A stretch of DNA of 64,000 nucleotides from Thiomicrorhabdus immobilis (GCF_021654855.1 NZ_AP024202.1:558001-622000); one strand, 5' to 3'. Shown: positions 35,255 through 45,169, counted from the stretch's first letter. The notes: generated from the letters alone by a model not told the origin. Made by a program: numbers and translations.

Positions 35255-36348
35255 TTTCCTGGTATCGATTGTTTGCCGTTTTACGAAAAGAGTTTTGGCA
35301 GTTAAAACGAGACCGCCTCACTATAGGGATGATTGTCGGTATTCCTGTGATTCAGATATTGATGTTTGGTTTTGCCATCAATACCGATGTCCGCCACCTA
35401 CCTATGGCTGTGGTAAATCAAGAAAACTCTCAGCTATCCAGAGAGTTGATTGCCGATATTCAGGCCTCTCAAGTCGCGCTGATAAAATATAGGGTTAAAC
35501 AAGTCAGTGAAATCGAAACCTTGTTACGAGAGGGTAAGGTCAGTATCGGGTTGGTTATTCCACACGATTTTGAACGCCGCTTGCAAGATGAAAAGCGGCC
35601 TGCCGCCCAGTTGCTGGTAGATGGGTCTGATCCATTGATTTTGGCTTCTGCACATCAGTTGACTGCTATGCGGCTACACCATAAAACCCAAGAAACAGCT
35701 CAATCAAATAAGCTTTTTGAGGTTCGGAACTACTACAATCCTGAACGACGTTCTGTTATTAATACGGTGCCAGGATTGATTGGTGTCATCTTGACGATGA
35801 CCATGATGATATTCACCGCAGTTTCCATTGTCAGGGAAAGGGAGCGCGGAAACCTTGAGTTGTTAATCAATACACCGATTACCCGTACCGAACTGATGGT
35901 TGGAAAAGTCGTGCCTTATATCGTCATTGGTTTTATCCAGGTCACTTTGGTCGTGGTGCTTGGTGCCGTTATCTTCAAAGTGCCTATTCACGGCAGTATT
36001 GCCGATGTTTACATTGTTTCACTTCTGTTTGTATTGGCAAATTTAGCACTCGGTTTGTTGTTTTCCACTATCGCTAAAAGTCAGTTTCAAGCCTTGCAAA
36101 TGGCAATTTTCGTGATGTTGCCTTCCATCCTGCTCTCGGGCTTTGCATTTCCTTTTGATGGCATGCCAAAGCTGGCGCAGTGGTTTGCGGAAATCTTGCC
36201 CATGACACATTTTGTGCGGTTGATACGCGGGATAATGCTTAAAGGTGCAAATATTACCGAGTTATATCAAGAGTTGGCGATATTGATGGTTTTCACTGTT
36301 TTAGTGTTGGTCTTGGCGATAAAACGTTTTCATAAACGACTTGATTAA
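35251..36348 (+). CDS. ABC-2 type permease (YbhS/YhhJ-like)
   Basis: 365 residues. Starts with an N-terminal KEFWQLKRDRLTIGMIVGIP span, a large periplasmic domain (about 50-175) and five C-terminal spans. Typical segments are PGLIGVILTMTMMIFTAVSI, RERERGNLELLINTPITRTE (coupling helix) and PFDGMPKLAQWFAEILPMTH. Only one permease gene is present, so it should act as a homodimer. Transport substrate unknown; the P450/acyltransferase operon that follows 188 bases later is a possible partner, but this is inference from position. Confidence 0.88.
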   Translation: MISWYRLFAVLRKEFWQLKRDRLTIGMIVGIPVIQILMFGFAINTDVRHLPMAVVNQENSQLSRELIADIQASQVALIKYRVKQVSEIETLLREGKVSIGLVIPHDFERRLQDEKRPAAQLLVDGSDPLILASAHQLTAMRLHHKTQETAQSNKLFEVRNYYNPERRSVINTVPGLIGVILTMTMMIFTAVSIVRERERGNLELLINTPITRTELMVGKVVPYIVIGFIQVTLVVVLGAVIFKVPIHGSIADVYIVSLLFVLANLALGLLFSTIAKSQFQALQMAIFVMLPSILLSGFAFPFDGMPKLAQWFAEILPMTHFVRLIRGIMLKGANITELYQELAILMVFTVLVLVLAIKRFHKRLD

Positions 36349-36535
36349 AAGCTTTGACAGGATTCGGTATACTCTCAAGAAGTTAAGCGATTATTAGCTG
36401 AGCGGGGTAGTGATTCATTCCGTTTTTTGCTTCATCTTTTTTCTAAAGCTATTTAGTGTCGTTTCGAGACATGAATTTTTAATTAATTCGCTTACAATAC
36501 TTGCCTGTATCTTTAATTAAGAGCCTTCTTTTACG

Positions 36536-37942
36536 ATGAATGATGTCAAATTTCCTGTAATGGCGCCTAGACCAGAAAAGTCTTCAAGCATGTTTAAAAG
36601 GCTTTTATGGGCTCGCAAAAATTTGCTTTCTGTTTGGTCTGAACAGGAGTATGAGTTGAAGTTTTTTCAATTCAAAATCTTAAATAAGCAATATGTTGTT
36701 TGTAACTCTCCAGAAACCGTCAAAACGGTTTTTCTTGAGGAGCATGATAATTATGATAAAAAAAGTCCACAAATGCGCCATGCCCTTGAGCCTTTATTAG
36801 GGGATGGGCTATTTGTTAGTGATGGTAAGTTGTGGAAAGAACGAAGAAATTATTGTGCACCAGCGTTTAACAATAAGCTGATGTCCGGTTATTTTGATGT
36901 CATGGTTGATTCAAGCAACGAGCTCATCCAAGAATGGGAGCAAAAAGCAACGCTAGGGCAGGTTGATATCTTAAATGAGATGGCTAGGTTGACCGCTAAA
37001 ATCATTGGTAGAAGCATTTTTGGAGATGAAACACAGGATTCAGAGGTAAGAACAATTGTGCGTGAGTTTTCAAAATACCAAAAGAATGTCGATCAGATTA
37101 ATCTGGCAGACTCTCTGGGTATTCCAGCGTTATCTTTTATGAAAAACCCTTACCGTCAATACAAACTCAAATTGTCGACGCATCGCATTCATAATGTAAT
37201 TGACACTATTATCGAACGTGCAAAAACAGTGAAAGAAGAAAAATTCAATTTAGTGTCGATGTTTTTAACCGGGTCAACCGGTCAACTAGGTAAAGGTCAT
37301 GCTTGCCCTTTAAGTTTAGAGGCCGCTAGAAACGAATCGATTGTTATGTTCATGGCAGGACACGAAACTACTGCAAATTCACTGTCATGGACTTGGTATT
37401 TATTGAGTGAATATCCAGAAGTAATGAAAAAACTACAAACGGAGTTAGATGAAGTCCTAGGTGGGCGGGAGCCGACACTGGATGATATTGATAAACTTCA
37501 TTACACCAGAGCCGTTTTTGAAGAGTCTATGCGCCTATATCCTCCCGTGCCTCTTTTGAGTAGAGAGGCAAGGGAAGACGCTGAAATTAATGGCAAAAAA
37601 ATTACAAAAGGTGCCAATATTCTGGTTGTTCCGTGGCTATTACATAGACATAAAAAATATTGGGATAATCCTGATGAATTTAGACCAGAAAGATTTTTAC
37701 CCGATGCACCTCAGCCAGATAAGTTTGTTTATATTCCTTTTAGTGTCGGTTACCGGGTGTGTCTTGGAAAACGTTTTGGACTCATTGAAGGCATAACTTG
37801 CCTGGCCATGCTTGCCCAAAAGTTTACCCCAAAACTCACACAGCCTGAAAAAGTTGAAATCGAATGCAGGCTTACTTTAAGACCTAAAAAAGGCGTGCCA
37901 ATGATGCTTCATAAAAGAGAGGTTTCTTTACATGCATCCTAG
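36536..37942 (+). CDS. Cytochrome P450 (first of two)
   Basis: 468 residues, no membrane anchor. Heme ligand Cys409 in PFSVGYRVCLGKRF, I-helix oxygen motif AGHETT, K-helix EESMR and PERF. The sequence style (ETTANSLSWTWYLLSEYPEV, RLYPPVPLLSREA) is that of class II-like fatty-acid or lipid hydroxylases (CYP4/CYP102-like heme domains). No ferredoxin or reductase gene is visible nearby, so electrons must come from elsewhere. Overlaps the acyltransferase gene by 11 bases. Confidence 0.93.
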   Translation: MNDVKFPVMAPRPEKSSSMFKRLLWARKNLLSVWSEQEYELKFFQFKILNKQYVVCNSPETVKTVFLEEHDNYDKKSPQMRHALEPLLGDGLFVSDGKLWKERRNYCAPAFNNKLMSGYFDVMVDSSNELIQEWEQKATLGQVDILNEMARLTAKIIGRSIFGDETQDSEVRTIVREFSKYQKNVDQINLADSLGIPALSFMKNPYRQYKLKLSTHRIHNVIDTIIERAKTVKEEKFNLVSMFLTGSTGQLGKGHACPLSLEAARNESIVMFMAGHETTANSLSWTWYLLSEYPEVMKKLQTELDEVLGGREPTLDDIDKLHYTRAVFEESMRLYPPVPLLSREAREDAEINGKKITKGANILVVPWLLHRHKKYWDNPDEFRPERFLPDAPQPDKFVYIPFSVGYRVCLGKRFGLIEGITCLAMLAQKFTPKLTQPEKVEIECRLTLRPKKGVPMMLHKREVSLHAS

Positions 37943-38819
37943 ATTTGAACTGATTTTGGCTTGGTTAATGAAATTTTTACCGGTAAATATTACTTCTAAA
38001 ATTGGAGCGATATTGGGGCGAATGGAGGTTTTGAGAGCGGCAAAAAAAGACAGAAAATGGGTGGCGAGATTTTATAATAATCTTGAGCAATTACACGCAG
38101 TATCCGCCGAAAAGGATAAAAAGAAGTGGCTCATAGAATTTGGTGAGGAGTTTGGACGGCTCTATGCCGAAACAACGATTTTGCAAAAAATAGATAAACT
38201 GAATCGAATTAAAATTGAGGGGTTGGAAAACCTTCAAAACCGAACTCGCCCCACCATTTTCATTGCTCCTCACATATCAAACTGGGAAATCATCCTAAAG
38301 GTTTTTACACAACTCGACAATCCAACCTGCGCGCTTTATGAACCTAGAGAAAATGAACAGAGAATGAAGATTGTTAACAGCGCACGTCTGGGTTGGGGGA
38401 AAAAAATCCACTTAATTTCAACCGAACAACCAATGGCAATGAAAAAATTACAGTCTATGCTTAAAAACAACTCCAACCTGTTTGTTTTGCCGGATGAAGA
38501 AAAAGAGGGTATGGTTTTTGCCCCCTCTTTGGGTAGGCATATACCTTATGCAGGTAATCGATGGATGTTAAGTCGCCTGGCGGTTAAGTTTTCGGCTGAC
38601 GTGATTCCTATTCATGTAGAGCGAGTGAAATCTACCCATTTTGTGATTTATATTGATAAAAAAATTCAATATTCAGATATTGATAATCGAGCGATTGATA
38701 AAGTTGAGCAGGCAAAATTAATTGCAGATGAGATTGATGTTAGATTGAATCAACTTGTACGTAAATCCCCTCATCTATGGTATTGGCTGCCTTACTTGGA
38801 TTTAAAAAAGAATAGGTAA
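37932..38819 (+). CDS. LpxL/HtrB-like lysophospholipid acyltransferase family protein
   Basis: 295 residues. The HxxxxE/D acyltransferase motif is seen as HISNWE (His114, Glu119), then VLPDEEKEGMVFAPSLGR (LxDQ-like region) and RLAVKFSADVIPIHVER. This is the lipid A acyltransferase fold, but the usual N-terminal membrane helix is weak. It starts within the end of the P450 gene, so they are translationally coupled, suggesting that a P450-oxidised fatty acyl group or a lipid is the shared substrate. Actual acceptor unknown. Confidence 0.78.
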   Translation: MHPRFELILAWLMKFLPVNITSKIGAILGRMEVLRAAKKDRKWVARFYNNLEQLHAVSAEKDKKKWLIEFGEEFGRLYAETTILQKIDKLNRIKIEGLENLQNRTRPTIFIAPHISNWEIILKVFTQLDNPTCALYEPRENEQRMKIVNSARLGWGKKIHLISTEQPMAMKKLQSMLKNNSNLFVLPDEEKEGMVFAPSLGRHIPYAGNRWMLSRLAVKFSADVIPIHVERVKSTHFVIYIDKKIQYSDIDNRAIDKVEQAKLIADEIDVRLNQLVRKSPHLWYWLPYLDLKKNR

Positions 38820-38952
38820 GGTTATGTTGATTGAATTTATTTGATCGTAAATTGCCGTTTATTTGGTTTAAATAGTTTAGAGATTTATTCAATATCGCTT
38901 AACAACACTTATAATTGCCCATCCCAACATAAAAAATACTGAATTTAGATTT

Positions 38953-40035
38953 ATGAACCCAGTGACTAAGCGTAAGATTTTTTACATTCCAGGATTTGAT
39001 CCAAGAAGTGAGTCTTATTACAAAAAGTTGTTGTTGCAGAACTTTCCAGAAATAAAAGCAAGTTTGTCTGGGCAGACTAAATCGCAATTAAGTTATCAGC
39101 TTGGGGGGTTAAGTGTGGATTATGAAATTCTAAGCTGGCATGAAAGTGTTCGTAATCATTGGCTTAGTGGGTTTAAAGGTAACTTGATTAATGTCGCAAC
39201 GCTTTTTACTGAATTTGTTTTCAAAGGCGGTTATTTAAGAGGCAGTAAAGTCACTTTAAGAGATGCGATTCAAAAAGGGTTCTCTGTTTATCTTTTTTTA
39301 GCCTGGTTTTTGTTGGCAGTAGGTTTGCTGTTTTATATAAAACAAAGTATTTATGATGTTTATGGAGGGTTTGCAACGGTATTGGCAATGATTGCCTGGT
39401 TTTTTCTAAACGCGTTAATCTATCGAGGTTTTGAAAAAACACATATATTTTGGGTGACAAGAATCATGCGTTTTTTTGCTCTTTACGCAAAACAGCAAAC
39501 TGTAGATGTCATTGAGAAAGAGAAGCAGTTTCAAGCAAAAATTGCCTACACATTGCAATCAAAAGCGTTTGATGAAGTTGTTTTGGTGGGGCATAGTGTA
39601 GGTACTATATTAACCCTTAATATTCTGTCTGAACTTGAAAAAAATGGTCAAGCAAAGGCTTTATCTGTTTTTACTTTAGGTCACTGTGTAACCGGTGTTT
39701 CAGTTGTGAAAGGTGCGGCATGGTTCAACCAAAAACTAGCCTCTATTGAGTATAGACAGTCTTATTGGGTTGATGTCACCTCTGGAAAAGATGCGGTTAA
39801 TTTCTATAAAGTGAATCCAGGTTTTGATACAAAAGCTAAACCTGATAGAGTTTTATCAGCGGGTTTTCACAAAATTTTTTATAAAAAGTTTTACAAAAGT
39901 TTGAGGTGGGATTTTTACAAAGTTCACTTTTTATATTTATACAAACCTGATTTGCCCGATAAAAGTGTATTCAATTATCAAAAATTATTAACTGAGCCGC
40001 TTCTATTGAAAAGATTGAAAGAAGGTGCTGAATGA
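38953..40035 (+). CDS. Membrane-associated alpha/beta hydrolase-like protein
   Basis: 360 residues. Begins IFYIPGFDPRSESYYKKLL, has two adjacent hydrophobic segments (about 112-132 and 139-158), and a nucleophile elbow VLVGHSVGTILTL with Ser215. The order resembles lipase/esterase proteins of the inner membrane. The gene lies between the acyltransferase and second P450, with 133 bases before it and a 4-base overlap with the P450. Substrate is unknown; a lipid ester is likely. An acidic residue and His of the triad were not identified with certainty. Confidence 0.6.
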   Translation: MNPVTKRKIFYIPGFDPRSESYYKKLLLQNFPEIKASLSGQTKSQLSYQLGGLSVDYEILSWHESVRNHWLSGFKGNLINVATLFTEFVFKGGYLRGSKVTLRDAIQKGFSVYLFLAWFLLAVGLLFYIKQSIYDVYGGFATVLAMIAWFFLNALIYRGFEKTHIFWVTRIMRFFALYAKQQTVDVIEKEKQFQAKIAYTLQSKAFDEVVLVGHSVGTILTLNILSELEKNGQAKALSVFTLGHCVTGVSVVKGAAWFNQKLASIEYRQSYWVDVTSGKDAVNFYKVNPGFDTKAKPDRVLSAGFHKIFYKKFYKSLRWDFYKVHFLYLYKPDLPDKSVFNYQKLLTEPLLLKRLKEGAE

Positions 40036-41393
40036 GTCGTTGTCCAATATTTCCAAAACCATCTGAGAAACGAGCATCATTATTTAAAATTTTTTTTAAG
40101 AAAAGTCGTTCATGGATGGATGCTTTGTATGCTCGAAGTTATATCATGAAAATGGGGGAGATTCGTTTCCCAACAAGCAAGTTGTTTATGGTTAACGATC
40201 TATCTCAAGTAAAAAAAATGATGATAGAAAAACCAGAAAACTACCCCAAGCACCATGTTCTTTACGAAGTCTTAGAACCGTTGTTGGGAGGAAATTTATT
40301 TACCTCTAATGGTCAAGAATGGTCACGACAAAGGGACGTGTTAATGCCAGGTTTTAAGCAAAATAATGTTAATAAAGTCTTTGAAAAAATGGTTGAGGCA
40401 ACGAATTCTATGCAGCAGCGTTTAGCTCAATATGAAGAAAATAAGGCTTTTGATATTGCTTCAGAGATGACATTGGTTACGGCGGATATTATTTTTAGGG
40501 CTATTTTGTCTTCGAATATTAACGAAGAGGAGGCTAAACAGGTTATGCATGCCTTCTCAGATTTTCAGAAACAGTCTCCCAAGATTACTATTTTAAGAAT
40601 GTTCGGTATACCAAAAAATAGACTTTTCGATTTTTATGATCGCAAGAGAATTGAAAATGCCAAAAAGGTGCGTAAGGTTATAGAAAAGGTTGTTCAAGAG
40701 CGTATGCTTTCTTTTGAAAATGGAGATGAGAAAGATGACATTCTCCATGCGGTTCTAGTAACCGCAAGCCAACTGGAACACGATTTTTCTGTAAAAGAAA
40801 TATCAGATCAAATGGTGACTTTGTTTTTAGGTGGGCATGAGACTTCAGCAGCGGCTTTAACATGGACTATTTATCTAATAAGTTTATTTCCTGAAGAGCA
40901 AGAAAAGCTTTTTGATGAGATTAATAGTGTAAACCCATTGCAGGTTTTAACCTCCAATGATGTAAAGCAGTTCAAGTTGTTGAAGCAAGTGTTTATGGAA
41001 TCATTACGTTTGTATCCTCCTGTTGGTTTTTTAGCGAGAGAGGCAACAGAAAATCAAGAAATGAGAGGAAAAAAAATTACCACCAAAGATGCTATTGTAA
41101 TTGCCCCTTGGTTAATTCAAAGAAATGAGAATTACTGGGACAAGCCTCATGAATTTTGTCCTCATCGTTTTGACAATGGTGATCCTTCAGAGCGGGGGGC
41201 GTATATCCCTTTTGGCATGGGGTCAAGAGTATGTATAGGGATGTCTTTTGCCATTCAAGAAGCTATGCTTGTTTTATCAACATTAATACGTGAATATCGT
41301 TTTGAACTGGAAGAAGGTTTTGAGCCCAAGCCTGTAGGAAGTCTTACAATACGCTCTGAAAACGGTATGCGTGTTAAAAAATATAAAAGGTAG
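40032..41393 (+). CDS. Cytochrome P450 (second of two)
   Basis: 453 residues. Heme ligand Cys401 in PFGMGSRVCIGMSF, I-helix GGHETSAAALTW, K-helix ESLRLYPPVGF. It is clearly related to the upstream P450 (same ERxx placement and lengths) but diverged, so they probably act on different positions or substrates. Overlaps the hydrolase gene by 4 bases. As with the first, no redox partner is encoded nearby. Confidence 0.93.
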   Translation: MSRCPIFPKPSEKRASLFKIFFKKSRSWMDALYARSYIMKMGEIRFPTSKLFMVNDLSQVKKMMIEKPENYPKHHVLYEVLEPLLGGNLFTSNGQEWSRQRDVLMPGFKQNNVNKVFEKMVEATNSMQQRLAQYEENKAFDIASEMTLVTADIIFRAILSSNINEEEAKQVMHAFSDFQKQSPKITILRMFGIPKNRLFDFYDRKRIENAKKVRKVIEKVVQERMLSFENGDEKDDILHAVLVTASQLEHDFSVKEISDQMVTLFLGGHETSAAALTWTIYLISLFPEEQEKLFDEINSVNPLQVLTSNDVKQFKLLKQVFMESLRLYPPVGFLAREATENQEMRGKKITTKDAIVIAPWLIQRNENYWDKPHEFCPHRFDNGDPSERGAYIPFGMGSRVCIGMSFAIQEAMLVLSTLIREYRFELEEGFEPKPVGSLTIRSENGMRVKKYKR

Positions 41394-41399
41394 TTTTGA

Positions 41400-41759
41400 G
41401 TGAGGTTTTCTTGGAAAGAGTGGTTTACTGGCTTTGGCTTAATGTGTCTAGTCGTTCCTTTGGCTGTGTTTGGGTATTTCTTGATTGTGATTTTTAGTTT
41501 CACTGGTCGTGCGAATCGAGTTCGTCAGGGTGTAAGAGCGATGGATCATTTTGTAAATGCCACCGTGTTTGATGGCTACGCTTGGGAATCAGTTTCCTCA
41601 CATGCTTGGCGTGAACGTAACAATAAAAAGTGGGCGCGTAGAGTCATTGCATTTACTGACTACTTTCAGCCTAATCACTGCCAAAGAGCTAATAAGCGTG
41701 AACAGCCTATTGTTGACTTGGTGTTGGCAAAAGGTCTTGAAAAGCAAACGATTAAATAG
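41400..41759 (+). CDS. Small membrane protein of unknown function
   Basis: 119 residues, GTG start six bases after the P450 stop. One hydrophobic segment (WFTGFGLMCLVVPLAVFGYF, continuing to about residue 35), then a conserved-looking soluble part with SSHAWRERNNKKWARR, DYFQPNHC and QPIVD. Short proteins with an ordered S-S-x-x-x-x-R ... D-x-x-F ... H-C pattern exist in phages and bacteria with unknown role; I do not recognise a defined family. Could be an accessory to the P450 operon or an unrelated gene. Confidence 0.5.
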   Translation: MRFSWKEWFTGFGLMCLVVPLAVFGYFLIVIFSFTGRANRVRQGVRAMDHFVNATVFDGYAWESVSSHAWRERNNKKWARRVIAFTDYFQPNHCQRANKREQPIVDLVLAKGLEKQTIK

Positions 41760-41810
41760 TCGATAGTCGATAGTCGTTGGTCTATGGTCGATAGTTGTTG
41801 GTGTATGGTT
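41758..41810. repeat. Low-complexity GATAGTC/TTGGTC repeat
   Basis: Tandem-like run of AGTCGATAGTCGATAGTCG then TTGGTCTATGGTCGATAG and a third decayed unit, just upstream of kpsC. Same vocabulary as 27297-27354 and 55105-55128. Confidence 0.7.
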
Positions 41811-41832
41811 TTATGATTATTTTTGGAAATGA

Positions 41833-43890
41833 ATGAACCCTTTTAATATAAAAAGCGGTTATCAGTTTTACTGGTACAACTTAAAAGCCTTGTTTACCGA
41901 TAAGCATTTTGTGGGTTGGGGGCGTAAACGTACGGGGCGGCTTGCTTCTTGGTGCGCAAAAACCTTTAACGGACAATGCACCTTGTATGAAGATGGTTTT
42001 ATACGTTCAATTGGTTTGGGTGTAGATGGTGCTCCGCTGTTTTCTGTGGTGGAGGATGATAAAGGTATTTATTACGATGCTACCCAGCCTTCTAAACTTG
42101 AGAATTTACTTAACGAAACTGATTTTGGTGATTTACCAGGCCTGGTAAATCAGGCTGAACTTGCAATCGAGCAAGTGATTAAACATCAAATCTCCAAATA
42201 CAATTTGGCTCAAGATGTGCCAAATGATTTCTTTCCAAAAAATGAAAAACGCATTTTAGTCATTGCTCAAACCGCAGGTGATGCCTCGCTTAAATATGGA
42301 CTGGCTGAACAAATCACCACACAACAAATATTACAAGCGGCGATAGATGAAAACCCTGATGCTAAAGTCTATTTAAAAGTTCATCCAGATGTCGCATCAG
42401 GCAAGAAACAATCAGATATTTCAATTGATTCAGTCAAGCAATATGCGCAGATTATTACTGAGAGTTTTAATCCAATCTCACTGCTAAAGTTTTTTGATAA
42501 GGTGTATACCAAAACCTCGCAAATGGGTTTTGAAGCATTATTGCTCAATAAACAGTGTGTTTGTTTTGGGATGCCGTTTTATGCTGGCTGGGGCTGTACG
42601 GATGATCGGGTTAAGCTTGAAAGGCGAACCAAAAAACGCAGTGTATCTGAGATATTTGCCATAGCGTATATGCTCTACCCAAAATACTTTAATCCTTACA
42701 CTCAAAAAGAATCCGATATTTTTGATACGATTTCGACGATTGCTCGAATACAAGCTAAGTCTCGACAGCTTAAGTATTTAAGTAATACCCAAGCTTTTTT
42801 ATTTGGCTTTTCGCGCTGGAAACACAATTATATTAAGCCCTTCTTGCGGAGTCGTAACCATCAAAGCTTGCAGTTTATTAATCCTTTATTTGGTCAGTCA
42901 CATCTTAAAATTGCACAGCAACAAGGCTTAAACTCAGAATCGACCAGGCCTGGTGTATTTTACATTTGGGGTAAAAAGGCGTTTGCAGAAGTAGAGTCTT
43001 ATGCGAAAAAACACAATATTCCCATTTTTAGAGTAGAAGATGGTTTTATCCGCTCCAATTCGTTAGGTTCAGATTTAACGCAACCCTATTCTTTGGTCAT
43101 CGATTCGCAAGGTATTTATTTTGATCCAACTCAGCCGAGTGATTTAGAAATAATTTTGCAAACCTATGATTTTGATTCTGACAGTAAACTAATAGAACGT
43201 TCTCAGCAGGTAATTGATTATCTAGTTGAAAATAAGCTTTCAAAATACAACCTGTATGAAAACAAACTGTTACAGTTGCCTGCCAATCAAAAATTTGTAC
43301 TGATTCCAGGTCAAGTGGAGGACGATGCCTCTATAAAATATGGTGCCAATAGTATGACCAATTTAGCTTTACTAAAACAGGTTAGGCTGAATTGTCCAGA
43401 GGCTTACATTATTTACAAGCCGCATCCAGATGTCTTAGTGGGCAATAGAATAGGTCATATTGAAGAAGAGGTGGCTTTACAGTATTGTAATCAAGTTATT
43501 ACCAAAGTCGGTATTGATACGGTTTTAGAGCATGCGTATGAAGTGCATACTATGACTTCATTGGTTGGTTTTGAGGCGTTATTACGCAATAAGAAAGTAG
43601 TTACCTATGGAATGCCTTTTTATGCTGGTTGGGGGCTAACTGAGGATAAACAAATCTGCAATCGCAGAACTCAAAGACTATCCTTGCCAGGCCTTGTAGC
43701 GGCAACCTTATTGATGTATCCAACCTATATTAATCCAAAAAATCATGCTGAGTGTGAGCTTGAAGCGGTTTTTGTCGGTTTGCATGAACAAAAACAAAAC
43801 TTAGAGAATTCGTTTTTTTTGCGTTTTAAACAGAATCTTAGAAATAAAGTTGTGCGTTTTTTATTGAAAATAGTAAGTAGATTTAGTTAG
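41833..43890 (+). CDS. kpsC: Capsule polysaccharide beta-Kdo transferase KpsC
   Basis: 685 residues with two homologous glycosyltransferase halves. EDGFIRSIGLG (about 53) and EDGFIRSNSLG (about 403), and FGMPFYAGWG (about 245) and YGMPFYAGWG (about 592), mark the repeat. KpsC alternates beta-Kdo linkages on the lyso-phosphatidylglycerol anchor of group 2-type capsules, with KpsS starting the chain. Starts the capsule operon. Two exact palindromes (42135, read PGL; 42943, read TRPG) lie inside. No Kdo synthesis genes (kpsF/kpsU) are seen in this window. Confidence 0.94.
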   Translation: MNPFNIKSGYQFYWYNLKALFTDKHFVGWGRKRTGRLASWCAKTFNGQCTLYEDGFIRSIGLGVDGAPLFSVVEDDKGIYYDATQPSKLENLLNETDFGDLPGLVNQAELAIEQVIKHQISKYNLAQDVPNDFFPKNEKRILVIAQTAGDASLKYGLAEQITTQQILQAAIDENPDAKVYLKVHPDVASGKKQSDISIDSVKQYAQIITESFNPISLLKFFDKVYTKTSQMGFEALLLNKQCVCFGMPFYAGWGCTDDRVKLERRTKKRSVSEIFAIAYMLYPKYFNPYTQKESDIFDTISTIARIQAKSRQLKYLSNTQAFLFGFSRWKHNYIKPFLRSRNHQSLQFINPLFGQSHLKIAQQQGLNSESTRPGVFYIWGKKAFAEVESYAKKHNIPIFRVEDGFIRSNSLGSDLTQPYSLVIDSQGIYFDPTQPSDLEIILQTYDFDSDSKLIERSQQVIDYLVENKLSKYNLYENKLLQLPANQKFVLIPGQVEDDASIKYGANSMTNLALLKQVRLNCPEAYIIYKPHPDVLVGNRIGHIEEEVALQYCNQVITKVGIDTVLEHAYEVHTMTSLVGFEALLRNKKVVTYGMPFYAGWGLTEDKQICNRRTQRLSLPGLVAATLLMYPTYINPKNHAECELEAVFVGLHEQKQNLENSFFLRFKQNLRNKVVRFLLKIVSRFS
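42135..42146. repeat. ACCAGGCCTGGT palindrome, in kpsC
   Basis: Exact 12-mer; codons read L-P-G-L-V. Confidence 0.95.
42943..42954. repeat. ACCAGGCCTGGT palindrome, in kpsC
   Basis: Exact 12-mer; codons read T-R-P-G. A decayed third copy (two mismatches) is at 43686-43697. Confidence 0.95.
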
Positions 43891-43912
43891 TTTTAGACTA
43901 GAATACGTTTCT

Positions 43913-45112
43913 ATGAAATTGAATAAAATCGGCGAGATTAAACATAAAAATATTCTGTTGCTGCAAGGGCCAATGGGCTCTTTTTTTAAGCGATTAGATA
44001 AAGTGTTTCGAGAAAAAGGAGCGACAACCTACCGAATTGGATTTAATGCCGGCGATGCTTTTTTTTCCTACCGTGATAATTACACTCCTTATAAAGACAC
44101 CCGAAAAAACTGGGTGAGTTTTATTGAAGCTTTTCTGCATCAAAAGAAAATAGATCAAATCTATCTGTTTGGTGATTGTCGGTTCTATCAATCACAGGCA
44201 ATTCAAGTGGCTAAGGCCTTAGGTATTGATGTGTTTGTGTTTGAAGAAGGGTATTTGAGGCCAAACTACATTACTTTAGAAAAATTTGGCGTGAATCATT
44301 TTAGTGTTATGAGAAGGGATCGAGCTTTTTATGACCAATTAGATTTAAATCATTTTCCTGATCCTAGCTCTGAAGATGCACATTTTAGTGCTTATAAGAT
44401 GATTTTTAGCGCCATAGTCTATTATTTTATGGGTAATGTTTTATATTTTCTGTATCCACATTATCAACATCATCGAGGGTTTTCTGGGTTTAGGGAGGCG
44501 TTTTTCGGTATCCGTAATCTTTATAGAAAACAAAAATATAAAATCACAGAAAGGGGTTTACTAAAATCTTTGGTGTTGGAGAGAAAAAAACAATACTTTT
44601 TTGTGCCGCTACAAACCCATAATGATTTTCAAATTTTGCAACATTCAGGTTATAGATCACTAGAAAAATTCATTATCGAAGTTATCGAATCCTTCGCTAA
44701 ACAGGCTAATCAAGATGATTATCTGTTATTCAAACATCACCCCGTTGATAGGGGGCGCATGGAGTACTCCGCTTTTATTAACCGCCAGGCAAGTAAGTAT
44801 GGGGTTGAGCATAGAGTGAATGTCGTACATGATCTTTATTTGCCGACTTGTCTGCAAAATGCAAAAGGTACTATTACTATTAACAGCACAGTGGGGTTGT
44901 CATCCATTTATCACGGTACTCCGGTTTTAACCCTGGGGTATGCTTTATATGATATAGAAGGGTTAACGAATAAAGGCGTAAAACTGGATGATTTTTGGCA
45001 TTCACAAGCTAAACCCGATAGCGTACTTTTTGAAAAGTACCGACGTTATCTCATCCAAAACACTCAGCTTAATGGTAGTTTTTATGGCAAAATGCCAGAC
45101 TTTGAAGATTAA
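43913..45112 (+). CDS. kpsS: Capsule polysaccharide Kdo transferase KpsS
   Basis: 399 residues. Adds the first Kdo to the lipid anchor. NILLLQGPMGSFFKRLDKVF, EEGYLRPNYITLEKFGVN, VPLQTHNDFQI and the donor-site run TITINSTVGLSSIYHGTPVL are typical. Follows kpsC after 22 bases; the pair is a hallmark of ABC-transporter capsule systems. Confidence 0.93.
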   Translation: MKLNKIGEIKHKNILLLQGPMGSFFKRLDKVFREKGATTYRIGFNAGDAFFSYRDNYTPYKDTRKNWVSFIEAFLHQKKIDQIYLFGDCRFYQSQAIQVAKALGIDVFVFEEGYLRPNYITLEKFGVNHFSVMRRDRAFYDQLDLNHFPDPSSEDAHFSAYKMIFSAIVYYFMGNVLYFLYPHYQHHRGFSGFREAFFGIRNLYRKQKYKITERGLLKSLVLERKKQYFFVPLQTHNDFQILQHSGYRSLEKFIIEVIESFAKQANQDDYLLFKHHPVDRGRMEYSAFINRQASKYGVEHRVNVVHDLYLPTCLQNAKGTITINSTVGLSSIYHGTPVLTLGYALYDIEGLTNKGVKLDDFWHSQAKPDSVLFEKYRRYLIQNTQLNGSFYGKMPDFED

Positions 45113-45169
45113 AAATATAATTGCTATATGGTTCGTAGAGGCTGTAAGGCACTAGAAATGGTAGGTAGT

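Noticed and set aside
36354-36373. TTGACA followed by TATACT upstream of the first P450 gene
   Set aside because: The spacing is only 8 bases, too short for a sigma70 promoter.
41833-43890. kpsC internal duplication as an assembly artefact
   Set aside because: The two halves are homologous but diverged, as in all KpsC proteins.
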